A stretch of 64,000 nt of DNA from Phyto melanocephala (Eukaryota; Arthropoda; Insecta; Diptera; Rhinophoridae), in the NCBI GenBank assembly GCA_941918925.1, contig OW799237.1, positions 68,689,626 to 68,753,625 on the forward strand, read 5' to 3'. The position numbers and the translations under genes are program-made. The notes under the pieces were generated by a model. It saw only the letters and a program-made list of their open reading frames with translations, was not told where the DNA came from and ran no database searches. Shown piece by piece: positions 43,857 through 54,767 of this stretch (its first letter is position 1; every line of letters starts with the position of its first letter).

Positions 43857-45336
43857 CAAGTAAGAGCACTATATTCGGCTGTGCCGAATATAGTAAAATA
43901 TTTATAAAAATGGGCGTTCAAATTAAAATGCATTTTGATCAACATAATCGTTCAAATTCGTCCACAATCGGAAGACTTGTAAAACATATTTAAATTTCTG
44001 CAAAACAGGTCTGTATAAAATGTTAGAAAATCTGCGAAAGCCTCCTTAGTTCGTTGAATGGGAACCATTGCTGTTTTTTGTGATAGTGTGGCAAAAGAGC
44101 AGTCAACCTGGACTCATCATCGTGCCCAACAGTTGAGCATCAACATTGTCATTGAAAATTTGGACCATCAGATAGAGGAGTGGCGCCAAGGATGGAGGGC
44201 CATTTGGCCGATATTTTGTAAAATACATAATTGAACCATACAAATACTATCATTATGAAAAGAAATGATAATAATTTCTTTAATAATTTGTGTTTTATTT
44301 AAAATCAACATCGGCCCTTAAAATTTAACCACCCTTAATAACTTTGATATGATAGTAAAATGTTTTCGTGAATTTAGTCTTTTAGTGAAAGTGAGCGTTA
44401 AAGTAGGCGTGTCAATATAGTTTCTGCTAATAAATACAACTTAGATATTTCAATATAGTCATTTATTTTCCCAAAAACTTTGTCAATAGAGAAATTACAT
44501 GAATTTAAGATAAACCGTTGTCACCTGAACTTTTTGGCGCAACAATTACATTGATTAGAAGGATATATGTAGCAAATTTTATCATCATACCTCTAATTTT
44601 GGCGGCTTATGAGTTTTAAATTTCATTAACGGTAGATAATGTGAAAAGTGGGCGTTATAGTAGGCGTGTCAAAGTTGTTTTTGCTAATGAGCTCAACTTA
44701 GATGTTTCAATATAGTCTTTTATTATTCCAAAATCTTTACTAATAGAGAAATTATATGAATTTTAGGTATAACGTTACATTGATTTTCCGTTACAGAAAA
44801 GCCTCTCACCAAAAAGCAAAGTGTGCGAAATTTCAGCACGTACATCTAATTTTGTCCGCAGTGAGAAATACACTGCGCGGTATAAATTTTCGTACATTTT
44901 TATCTATAACTCCTTTCCTAATGCATAGATGTAAGCAATTTTTGGGGATATATTGTTTTGACTCGGGAAATATATATGACTGTACGTTAATGCTTTTGGA
45001 CACAATTCCATTTTATTTGATGAACGAAGGACACGATTTTTTCGACCTACTCTTGCATTACGAGCTATAACTCACTTCCTAATATTCCGATTTAGCCTAA
45101 ACAAACCTTGTCTATTAGAAAGATTCTGGAAAAATTTGAGCCCCCTACCTTTTTCGGTGCGACCTCTATCGTGCTTTCAATAGACGGTCAGACGGACAGA
45201 CATAGCTAGATCGTCATCAAATCAAACCCTGATTCAGAATATATGTAGTTTATGGGGTCTAAAATGGATATTTCGATGTGGTACAAACGGAATGACAAAA
45301 TGAATATACCCCCACCATTTTTTTGGTGGCGGGTAT
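43857..45336 (-). mobile_element. Helentron (INE-1-like), composite copy with mariner
   Basis: On the minus strand it begins TATACCCGCCACCAAAAAAA at 45336 and has the pyrimidine block near 45175-45205. It runs through the CGCCCAC blocks and ends with the hairpin TTCGGCACAGCCGAA and TATAGTGCTCTTACTTG at 43857. The mariner relic (43905-44335) is at the same site as in the other composites. The segment between the mariner and the terminal hairpin is deleted, leaving them about 30 bases apart. Confidence 0.85.
43905..44335 (+). mobile_element. Mariner-like relic embedded in Helentron, 5'-truncated
   Basis: It starts within the transposase at ATGGGCGTTCAAATTAAAAT and runs to the inverted end AAAATTTAACCACCCTT. 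Orientation relative to the Helentron is the same as in the copies at 36747 and 55884, which supports a single ancestral insertion. Confidence 0.8.
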
Positions 45337-47040
45337 AAAAACAAAGACAGTAGAGCTTATTTGCGATTGTGCTAGATGTTAATAGCACTCAGATCTGTGC
45401 AAAATGTGGGGCTTTAAAAGTTGATTTCAGCCAACACGGTTGGCCATAATAAAACATTCATTATGTTTCTTTTAATGTAAGTATCAGCTTAGCCCACCCC
45501 TATAAAAAACCCTCTGTTTATCTTATTCAAATAATAATTCAAACATATATCGAACAGAATATTTGACTAAAATCTTAAATAGGAAAGAAAAGAAACACAA
45601 TTTTAGCAGATACATATTATTATATCCACACATACGTATGTAGAAATTATTGAAAAACAAATACAATTGAATTGAATTTTCCATTCCTGAGTACTACTCT
45701 AAAAATATTGCAGTAACACACTTATGCGCTTCAATGAAGCACGTAATTATCAAATAATTGGATGCGACACCAGCTGTAAGACTGTAGAAAAGAAAAGTGT
45801 AGAAATCTTTTCAAAAATACAATAGAAAAAACACAAACAAAAAGTGTAAAGTGCGTTACGATATTGTAACATCTTCTTCATTGTAGAAATAAAACCGAAT
45901 TACTATAAAAAGCAATGGAGAATGAGAATAAGTCAAAATAAGCGTAACAAAATTACGTTGACAGTTGTTTTAATTTTTTTAAAGACGTTGCACAGTGGTT
46001 TAGAATTTTTTTGATAATTCGGTAACATGTGCAGTACACAAAATTTAATAAGTCACATACGCATGTCTCTGTGACGTAATTTTGACGTCATCATAAAGCG
46101 TAAATGTATCCGCTTCGGTTTTTTTTTGCATTTTTGGACTAAAAGACATTTTGTGTAATATCAAAATCTTACCGCATTCAGCCACTACGACTATTTTAAA
46201 AAAATGTAACCAAAGTGCTGAGCATTTCAGTGACGTCAGACTCGTATTTGCATGTGTGGCTTTTTACATTTCGTGTACTATAGGCTTAAGAGTCTTAAAA
46301 TACACTGGTAAAATTGGAGGTGAGTGTGCCAAACTAAAAAGTTGATCACCTCGAGTATACAATTTAAAAAAAAATATCAAAAAAATCAGTTTTATTGGTA
46401 TTTAAAAATATTGTGTCATTAGGTTAGTGGTTCAAGATATCCTTAAAAAACAGTCTTACATGTGTAGGTTAGCGTTTTTAGTTCAAGAGTTATTAGATTA
46501 AAATAAAAAACTTTTCCAAATTTTGCTGTTTTTTTATATTTTATTTGACAGGCTTTAGATGGCACCATTATATACCTATAGTTCATAAGATTCATATTTA
46601 GACATTTTCTACATCATTTCAAATCTTACATTTAAAATATCATATTTAATTGTTCGCATGTTACAGAATTAATTTGTAATAAAAACATTTATAAAACACT
46701 GTACTTTGATAATAAAAAAGCAAATAAATTAGTCCACTGAACCAGATTTCTACAATAAAAATGCAGCAGAATATTCCTCCATTGAAAAATAAAAATATAA
46801 TTAAAAACGGAATAAGAGCTAGAGCAGCATTCTTAACACTTTAATCGAACATTATCATTCAGCAAAAAATCAAGTAGAATTTTTATAAAAATAATTTAAC
46901 AAATACACTTTTGTAAAATAGTTTCTATGAACAAAAAATTTTAAAGATAATTAAAATATTTATATATATATTATATATATTTATTATATCAAGTAACAAA
47001 CAAAGAATAAGCCCTATAATGCACACTAAACAGTCACTTT
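45337..47040. other. AT-rich DNA; cluster of TGACGTCA-like words
   Basis: TGACGTAATTTTGACGTCAT at 46072-46091 and GTGACGTCA at 46231 resemble CREB/ATF sites. A TA-rich tract lies at 46958-46988. No coding motif was found. Confidence 0.4.
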
Positions 47041-47757
47041 TTATACCCTTCACCTGTGGTGCACAAGGGTATATATAGCTTTATCATTCCGTTTGTAATT
47101 TCTACAATTTTCCGACCCCATAAAGTATATATTTTCTGAAAGGTTATGAATAGAGGAGTCGATTAAGCCCTGACCGTCTGTCCGTCTGCCCGTCTGTCCG
47201 TGTGTTGGTTGAAATCAACTTTTAGAAGCAACTATATGTTCCTCAGATCTGTATATGGTATCAAACTCTTGGAAATATCCAGGAATGAATCGCTATAGAA
47301 ATTCAGCACAATCGCCCCATAACTTTCTGAGATATGAGCAAAAAACCACGACGACCTCGTTTTTTTACACAATTACAACAACAACATACTTATATACATA
47401 CATGCAAAAAACATGCAAAAAAAAAATTACAAAAAAAAAATATATTAAAAATAAAAAAAAATAATAAAAAAAATTACAAAAAAAAATTTAAAAAAAATTT
47501 AAAAAAATTTTTTAAAAATTTTTATAAAAAAATTTAAAAAAAAATATAAAAAAAAAATAATATCTTAAATAAAATAAGTTAAAATTTTTTTGGCTCAGCT
47601 GGGATTCGATGCCACATTTAGTCTAACCAGTATATACATATGTACGTATTTTATATGAGATGAATGGTGATACAAACAATTGTTATTGCATGACTACACG
47701 TTGTGAAGGGTATATAAGATTCAGCACGGCCGAATATAGCACTGTTACTTGTTTCAA
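47041..47757 (+). mobile_element. Helentron (INE-1-like), 'cccttcac' subfamily, best copy
   Basis: It begins TATACCCTTCACCTGTGGTG and AAGGGTATATATAGC. Then come TCATTCCGTTTGTAATTTCT, GACCCCATAAAGTATATATT, GTCTGTCCGTCTGCCCGTCT (about 47190) and TTGAAATCAACTTTTAGAAG. An A- and T-homopolymer-rich middle (47400-47570) follows. After GTTGTGAAGGGTATATAAGA it ends with the hairpin ATTCAGCACGGCCGAAT and ATAGCACTGTTACTTGTTT. The open frames at 47255-47537 are artefacts of the A-rich tract. Confidence 0.8.
47400..47570. repeat. A/T homopolymer-rich tract inside Helentron
   Basis: Long runs of A with scattered T runs. In the related copy at 9629-10172 this place is much shorter, so it has expanded here. 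Confidence 0.8.
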
Positions 47758-49119
47758 ATTCAATGACCCTAATGTGACAATTTTGTTTGTTGCCGCAAGC
47801 ACTAAATAAGACATTACCTTCGTTGCTAAAGAAAATTTAGTGCAAAAAATCAAAATTAAAAGGCTGTTGCTCTAACCAAAATTAATCAACATCTGTTACA
47901 ACTACAAAAATAAAAAACAAAAATTATATTAATTATTTAGTTTTATACAGTTTTTCTTAAATCTTCACAATATTTATTTCAGCTCAAGGACTTTTTCATA
48001 ATAAAAATAATGTTTTTAATTTTATTATTTGCCTCAATATTTTGCTACTCCGTTGTGTAGCATTATCAGGAAATTAATATTTTTTTATTTATATAATATT
48101 AAATAAAGAAATAAAATTTTATATAAAAAGATTACATAGAATTATAATAAGAACAACGGAAACTTATATTTTTATATAGAAATTTATATTTTATGAAATA
48201 AATACAATTAAATCTGAAAACTTTTAAAATTAGTGTCTTTTTTGGAAAATGATTCATATCGCTCATTTTGTATACCTTTTGACATTTCAAAGTATACAGA
48301 ACAAACCATATTTATATTAATATCATCCAATCTAGGCAGAAAGAACTATGTTATCGTGTCGGTATATTAAACAATGCCACTAATTGGTCAGCGTAACTTC
48401 AAAATTAATATCAGTTTTGGATATTTCGATTATTGTTGGAAAATGCGTGCTAGTTCCTTGATGATCAACAGAGCTATCATTATAAAAGTTTAGGATGACG
48501 TTCCTTAATATAGACGTAAAACCGGGTTGCTTTTGGATGACCATTATTTTTAGTGTCATGAATTTATTCAGTCTCCTTAAATATTTTAACTGCACTCTTC
48601 ACCGTCATGTAAGTAAGATTATTATTCCAAAAATAGTTTGTTCGAATTTTTAAATATAAAAACATAACAACCCGAACGTATGATAGTCTATTTGTACTTA
48701 ACCTAAACTATCAGTTGCGAATTTAGTGACAATACTCTACTCCACAAATGTCAGTAAATTTAAATACATTACTGGGTAGATTTTATTACGTAGTTTTAGT
48801 TCGTCAGCTGATCGTCAGATAGATTACAGATTACAGATTATAGATTACACCATAATACATCATTTATTTTTGGACACTCGCTGCAAAATTGCAAATAAAT
48901 ATTAAAATTATAAACTTTTCCAACAAAAAACTTAAATCTTATTAAAAAACTATTTTAAAGAAAATAAAATTGATCAAGTTAAACACTAATTTAGAAACAT
49001 ATTTTAATTATGTGCATAAAATTGCTGAATTAGTTACTTGTTGAAAAACAATAAAAAGGTTTAAAAAAAATTTTTATTTTTTTTAAATGTAAATCAAATT
49101 TGTTTTATTATTTTATACA
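47758..49119. other. AT-rich DNA without a recognised gene
   Basis: Contains a short GATTACA tandem run at 48821-48849. A frame at 48380-48595 (minus) has no known motif. Confidence 0.45.
48821..48849 (+). repeat. (GATTACA)n, four units
   Basis: Four heptamers, one with a C-to-T change. Confidence 0.8.
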
Positions 49120-49121
49120 TA

Positions 49122-50257
49122 CAAGGTGGGCCAAAAGTCAAAATGGGCATTAAAGATTCACTAGCATTTTCGTTTATATATTCAAAATGGAAATTTTGTA
49201 TTGAAAATAATGTCACATAAATGAACTCGAATTTCAGGTTCGTAATGATGGGCTCGCTTTGAAGCATTTTTCATAACAATTTTAAAAATTTGTGGCTGTA
49301 GCGCTACAATGTTGGATTGTTTAGGGCTTGTTTACATATACTTGCTTTTTTAAATAACCCGAAAAATAATAGCCCGATGCTGAAAAATCTGGAAATTATT
49401 TTCTCCAAAAATTTTTCAACCATATAGTTCCATTAATTTTTAGGCAGTGTGTGTATTGGCTCCATCCTGCTTATACTATGTCTTAGATCTGTTTAAGAGT
49501 AGAATGCAAACAATATTCAATCTATACCGCTCTTCATTACTGTTCCAACTTCATTTGCGAAAAAGTAAGGTCCAAGGATATTTTTAAATCCAATGTGCCA
49601 CCATAGTGTACACCTAATGGAATGCAGTTGGCGTTTATTGAAGGCTTTTAGATATTCAGAATCTATATTTAACTGCAAAATTTGACCTTACCGATGATTT
49701 TCGGGTCTTAATTTTTGTACAAACTGCACCTTATATAAAAACAACAGTAAACTTTTTTCAAAATATGCAAAGCGTCTTCTGGTATCTGTTCTGGTGTTTA
49801 ATTAACACAATGCGAAATAAAAATGGGCTACCGGTTCGATTCAAATCACTTACGTTGCCATGTTGGTGGTGACGATGAACTAAGCAACAAATCATTGCTA
49901 CAGAGGGCGAAATTGTGTCGTTCAAATAATTAATCGCTGATTAAAGTAATCAAATTCTATTATTCTGTTTCTTTGTTCAGTTGTGATTGTCTACATTATT
50001 TATTCTACAGGTCTTACTTGTATACGCCTTCATTCTGAACTTGATCGCTGTAACTAAAATTTTGACAAATTTGACTTAAGTGTCAATTCTCATATAAAAA
50101 TTTAAAATTTGCAGTTTTATTACATTTCTGTTACAGTTTTAATTTTATAACAAAATTTAGAATATGGGTAATAGTCTTAAAAAAAATAAATAAAAAAATA
50201 TGTAGAAGAAAAAGTTAATAAATTTTAAAACACCCTGACAACTTTTGGCACACCCTG
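49122..50257 (-). mobile_element. Tc1/mariner-superfamily element, 1,136 bp
   Basis: The left end CAAGGTGGGCCAAAAGT matches the reverse complement of the right end CAGGGTGTGCCAAAAGT. TA flanks both sides (49120-49121 and 50258-50259). The right end has a second CACCCTG word 23 bases in. The minus strand holds a badly decayed transposase, for example DFSASGYYFSGYLKKQVYVN followed by KPKTIQ-like residues. This corresponds to the 'DltP.DFfLWGylK..VY.nkP.ti' segment around the last catalytic Asp. Stops in all frames show it is inactive. Length is close to a full-size element (about 1.3 kb). Confidence 0.8.
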
Positions 50258-51125
50258 TATATGTATGTTATATTTAATTAAAATACAATAAATTGATTTC
50301 AAAATCACAAATTTTTTACAATTATTTTACAAATGAAATGCAATATTAAAAAATATCAAACAAAAACTCAATAAATGAATAAATAAAAACACTCATACGC
50401 TCTAGGGTATTTTATATTTAACAAATACTTTTTTAATTTATCTGTGACTGGGTGTGTAAATGTAAGTGTGCTTGTGTGTGTTTTAATCATAAATTATAAA
50501 TGACTTTTTAATATGTTTATATTTGTATGGCTAAGGCAAATATGTCTCTGCAAGTACGGATGTGTGTGCGTGTAAATGCTGTTTAATGATTTTCTCATAT
50601 TTTGAAATACAAACTATAACAGGTTGAGTACTGGCGTTTGTGTATATTAAATTCATTTTTTGTGGTTTGTTAGCAATTCAAAATTCAATTAGTTTTTCAT
50701 TACACCTGTCACATCATACCGCTTCATTTGAGAAAATAACCGTAACGGGTTTAAGTTTTTATTTGTCGTGTATCGTTCATAATAAATAAAATTAATTAAC
50801 ATTATTAACACTACCTCAATAAATTACATCAAAAAATTAAAAAAAAAACATACAAAATAAATAAACAACATGCCAGTTATGATTAAAAACAGACGTTTTT
50901 TTCATTAACGGTAACCACTATAACTTAATATGTCCCTAGTGAGCTTTTATTTTGTATAAGAGTTTTTTTTTTAAGCCATTGTTATTAGCTGTCAGAAACA
51001 ATTGCATTAAAGGCACATCAATGTCAAACTAAGTAAATTATTAGAATTGTGAAAAATTTAAAATGTGGAGATGTTGTAGATGTGCATACAAGTCATAGAT
51101 ACAAATCTATTAGGTAAGGAAAGTT
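50258..51125. other. AT-rich DNA without a recognised gene
   Basis: Nothing recognised apart from GT-rich patches around 50450-50580. Confidence 0.45.
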
Positions 51126-51560
51126 TAGATTAGGTTAGGTTGAAAAATAGGGGCACTGAAAGCCAAAAACCATAACGGAGTATGCCTATTTGGCATTTTG
51201 TGTGCTCTATGTGGAAACTCCATAAAATTGACTAGTTCATGAACCCAGTCCCCGCAATCTAATTTCTTATGGATCTCCAGTTTGAGTTCCTTAGCTATTT
51301 CAAGTTTAAAATAGTATCCATGTCAAAATTTTCGCGTCTTATACGCCCAAACTCGGGACAATGAGAAAAGGTAGTGTACCAGGGTCTCATTCTCTTCCTC
51401 GCATACTCTACTCTACTCGCTCTAATGCGAGCTAGATGTATTATAAACTCCGTGAGACCTGTTGTTACACTTGCTAATCTCCTAAGTATTAGTCTATTCA
51501 GTTTCAGAACTTTCCTTAATTTGGGTTACCCATGGTATGTTTGTCCCTTTCCCGAACTCA
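51126..51560 (-). mobile_element. R1/LOA-like LINE, 3' end
   Basis: On the minus strand the relic reads EENETLVHYLFSH, then after a one-base shift CPEFGRIRRENFDMDTILN. The 'ETl.H.l..CP.f...R' pattern is the C-terminal zinc-knuckle region of R1/LOA-type LINEs. Downstream come CATAGAGCACACAAAATGCC, CTTTCAGTGCCCC and a 3' tail of CCTAACC units (51126-51141). The same 3' end is at 58161-58292. Confidence 0.6.
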
Positions 51561-52352
51561 TAATTATTATACCCGCCACCAAAAAAATGGTGGGGGTATA
51601 TTCATTTTGTCATTCCGTTTGTAACACATCGAAATATCCATTTTAGACCCCATGAAGTATATATATTCTGAATCAGGGTTTGATTTGATGACGATCTAGC
51701 TATGTCCGTCCGTCTGTCCGTCTGTTGAAAGCACGATAGAGGTCGCACCGAAAAAGCTAGGGGGCTCAAATTTTTCCAGAATCTTTCTTATAGACAAGGT
51801 TTGTTTGGCATTGAAAATGGGATAAATCGGAATATTAAGAAGAGTGTTACAGCTCGAAAAGCAAAAGTAGGTCGAAAAAACCGTGTCCTTCGAACATCGA
51901 ATAAAATGGAATTGTGTCCAAACGCATTAACGTAGACTCATGAAACTTCGAATACATATTTCCTGAGTAAAAACAATATCTTTCTCCGAAAATTATCTGA
52001 ATCTATGCATTAGAAGAGGAGTTATCGATCAAAATGTACGAAAATTTATACCGCACAGTGTATTTTTCGGTATATTTAAAAACAAAAACGTCATAAAAGC
52101 AACAAAATTAGATGTACGACTCTGAAATTTTGCACACTTTGCTTTTTGGTGAAAGGCTTTTCTGTAACGGAAAATCAATGTGCCACGCCCACTTTTGCGC
52201 CCACCTCCCATATAACGTTTTACTAAAAATTCATATAATTTCTCTATTAATAAAGATTTTGGAAAAATAAAGGGCTATATTGAAACACCTAAGTTGTACT
52301 CATTCGCAAAAACAACTTTGACACGCCTACTATAACGCCCACTTTTCACGTT

Positions 52353-54113
52353 CACCCCAATTCTAAATAACAATTCCCTGGGAATTGTTTCCCTATTCCC
52401 TGTTCCCCTATTCTAAATAATTTCTCCCGGGGAAATTTGTTCCTTTTCCCTTATTCTAAATGAACTTCGAAATTGGGAAATTGTTCCCTGGGAAAAAAGT
52501 AGGTATAATGAAAGGTAATTAAAGGGAGAATGTAATAATGATTTTTGGGAAAAAATCCGCCAACAAATTCAAAGGGAGTTGTGACAAAAATGTAAGTATT
52601 TAATATTTTTTTAAAAAATTGTGATGAATATTGTAATTTATTGTTACTTTTAGGATAAAAACAACAAACAGGAAGCAGAATAATGAATTGTATTTTAGTT
52701 TTAAAATAATTTTAATTTTTATTTATCTTTTTTTTTAATTTTCGGAGTTTTTAAATTTTTTTAATAAAATGTTATATTTATTTAAAAAAATGTTATACTA
52801 CATACATACATACATAGTATATAAGAAATGGCTTTATTACAGAAATTTATTAAAGATTATTCGCAATATTTTTTCTAATATTTTTCTATTATATTTTCTA
52901 ATATTTTGGGCAATGGATAAATATTGTGGTGAGTCTAAGGATACCACATTATTATCCTGAGCGCTCAAATAATCTAAATTTTCTACATCGTTTACTTCAG
53001 CATTGCATTTAAAATGAATGCAGATATTATGCAACGCACAGCAAAATTTTGTTATTTTAGCAGCCTTTTTTGGAGCGTAGTGCAGCTGTCTAGCACCAAG
53101 AATGCACCTCCATCTATTTTTTTTAAACGCCATTAATGCATTCAACCACATTTCAACACTTGGAGTGAATTTTATGTCAACATACTCATCGTGTGGGCAT
53201 TTTTAAGCCTCCTAGAAAAAATGCACGTTTAATTTATGAATTGTCTGTTATCATTCAAAACTTTACCAAGAAGCCAATAATTGCTGCCACCTCTAAGGTA
53301 TTCTTGCTCAAAGTGACCACGCATTTCGCCAAAATTCTAAATAAATGAATCGTGACACGCTCCGGGATGTGAGGCATCAACATACTGAATCCTCAGCTCA
53401 TGATCACAGACCCTTAATTTTTTGCGTTCCGTCAACACATCGAATAACGTTTGGAATGCCATACTTCACATAAAGACCTAACGCAACTTTCCGTTTTTGC
53501 ACTTCAGTTCTGCAGAAAGTTATCTACATTGGGCGTAAATGTTCCTTACATATTAATAACTTATGCCAGAACTTTGCTAATACTACACTGAGCCACAGAC
53601 ACACCGTAATCTTTACCAATACCCGTTTGGCACAAACCTTCAAGCAAAGAAGCAGAAAGTCGCACTTAATTTTACGATTGGAGAAATTGCAAAGGACTTA
53701 CGTTTGGGCTGAATACCTTAACACGTCCAACAGATTCTAACCTTCCAAAAGTAAAATTTACAAAGCGTGCGTTGATGGCGTCACTTAGAATTTTCCTTTC
53801 TACCCTTTGCTTATTCTTGTGCTTCAGAGTTTTCTGCTTCAGCTATTATTATTATCAACGCTACACTAAACATTTTTGTTCACTTTTCACTTTTTTTTTT
53901 ATTATTTACGAATATTCACTTTTTACGCTAAAAATTATTAGCAAATATTTTGTCAAAACATAACAGCAAAAGCAAACAGCTGACTTCGAAAATGTAAAAT
54001 TTGCACTCCCTTGTTATTCCCTTCCCCGACTGTTTAGAATAGGGGAATTTTATTCGCGGGAAAAATGTATTCCCGGGGAATTCATTTCCCTGGGAATATT
54101 TAGAATTGAGGTG
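52353..54113 (-). mobile_element. PIF/Harbinger transposon, 1,761 bp, decayed
   Basis: The terminal inverted repeats are CACCCCAATTCTAAATA (left) and, reversed, CACCTCAATTCTAAATA (right). CCCGGGGAA and CCCTGGGAA words lie just inside. The target duplication is GTT (52350-52352 and 54114-54116), confirmed by uninterrupted Helentron copies that read CACGTTATCTACC. A 3-bp duplication plus a HARBI1-type nuclease relic on the minus strand place it in PIF/Harbinger. A second gene for the Myb-like partner, usual in active elements, was not found. A truncated sister copy lies at 54511-54767. Confidence 0.85.
52837..53870 (-). pseudogene. HARBI1-type (PIF/Harbinger) nuclease
   Basis: Minus-strand pieces appear in the right order across frames. 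LSDAINARFVNFTFG opens the N-terminal part. VRLSASLLEGLCQTGIGKDY and SVAQCSISKVL resemble the helix region 'lrfLatG.....g...gvsqstvs'. RCVDGTQKIKG is the first catalytic Asp region. VCDHELRIQYVDASHPGACH holds the second (VDA.HPG..HDS). RWRCILGARQLHYAPKKAAK and CALHNICIHF form the C-terminal block with the final acidic region upstream. The span between the first and second motifs is shortened by some tens of bases. Several stops and shifts make it inactive. Full-length family proteins are about 350 residues. Confidence 0.8.
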
Positions 54114-54395
54114 GTTATCTACCGTTAATGAAATTAAAAAGCTTATAAAACCGCCAAAATTAGAGGTATGATGATAAAATTTGCTACGTATATCCCCCTA
54201 GGCAATGTCATTACTGTACTAGAAAACTAAGTTGCCAAGCCCACTTTTACGCCCACCTCTCATATAACGTTTTACCTAAAATTCATATAATTTCTCTACT
54301 AATAATGATTTTGGAATAATAAAGGGCTATATTGAAACACCTAAGTTGAACTCATTCGCAAAATCAACTTTGACACGCCTACTATAATGTTTTAC

Positions 54396-54510
54396 ATTTT
54401 TTAAATTTGAGGTTTTTATTTGGTGCATTCACACGGCGTGCTATAATGCCATATATTCATAAAATTATTCAGAAAAGTTAAAAACACCATGGTACTAAAT
54501 TCGACACTAC
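54396..54510. other. Short unassigned spacer between nested elements
   Basis: AT-rich, no match to either neighbouring family. Confidence 0.5.
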
Positions 54511-54767
54511 CACCCCAATTCTAAATAACAATTCCCTGGGAATTGTTTCCCTATTCCCTGTTCCCCTATTCTAAATAATTTCTCCCGGGGAAATTTGTTC
54601 CTTTTCCCTTATTCTAAATGAACTTCGAAATTGGGAAATTGTTCCCTGGGAAAAAAGTAGGTATTACAAAAGATAATTAAAGGGAGAATGTAATAACAAT
54701 TTTTGGGAAAAAATCCGCTAACAAATTCAAAGGGAGTTGTGACAAAAATGTAAGTATTTAATATTTT
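54511..54767 (+). mobile_element. PIF/Harbinger, left-end fragment
   Basis: Starts CACCCCAATTCTAAATAACA and follows 52353-52609 almost base for base up to GTAAGTATTTAATATTTTT. There the next Helentron begins. The right part of the transposon does not reappear beyond that Helentron, so the copy lost it by deletion or rearrangement. Confidence 0.85.

Larger units (their letters stand above)
51568..54395 (+). mobile_element. Helentron (INE-1-like), split by a PIF/Harbinger element
   Basis: It begins TATACCCGCCACCAAAAAAA. GTCCGTCCGTCTGTCCGTCT is at 51705 and GCACGATAGAGGTCGCACCG at 51731. It continues through ATACCGCACAGTGTATTTTT and CCACGCCCACTTTTGCGCCC. At 52352 a Harbinger transposon splits it; it resumes at 54114 with GTTATCTACCGTTAATGAAA. 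It is lost after CGCCTACTATAATG near 54390, so the 3' terminus is missing. Frames such as 52029-52211 (minus) are shadows. Confidence 0.85.

Noticed and set aside
44756..45070. 104-codon plus-strand frame, with similar frames at 34694-34984, 52029-52211 and 55202-55408
   Set aside because: All are chance frames at equivalent places of different Helentron copies; the shared residues follow the shared DNA, not a gene.
47255..47537. Lys/Asn-rich open frames
   Set aside because: They are caused by the A-homopolymer tract inside a Helentron.
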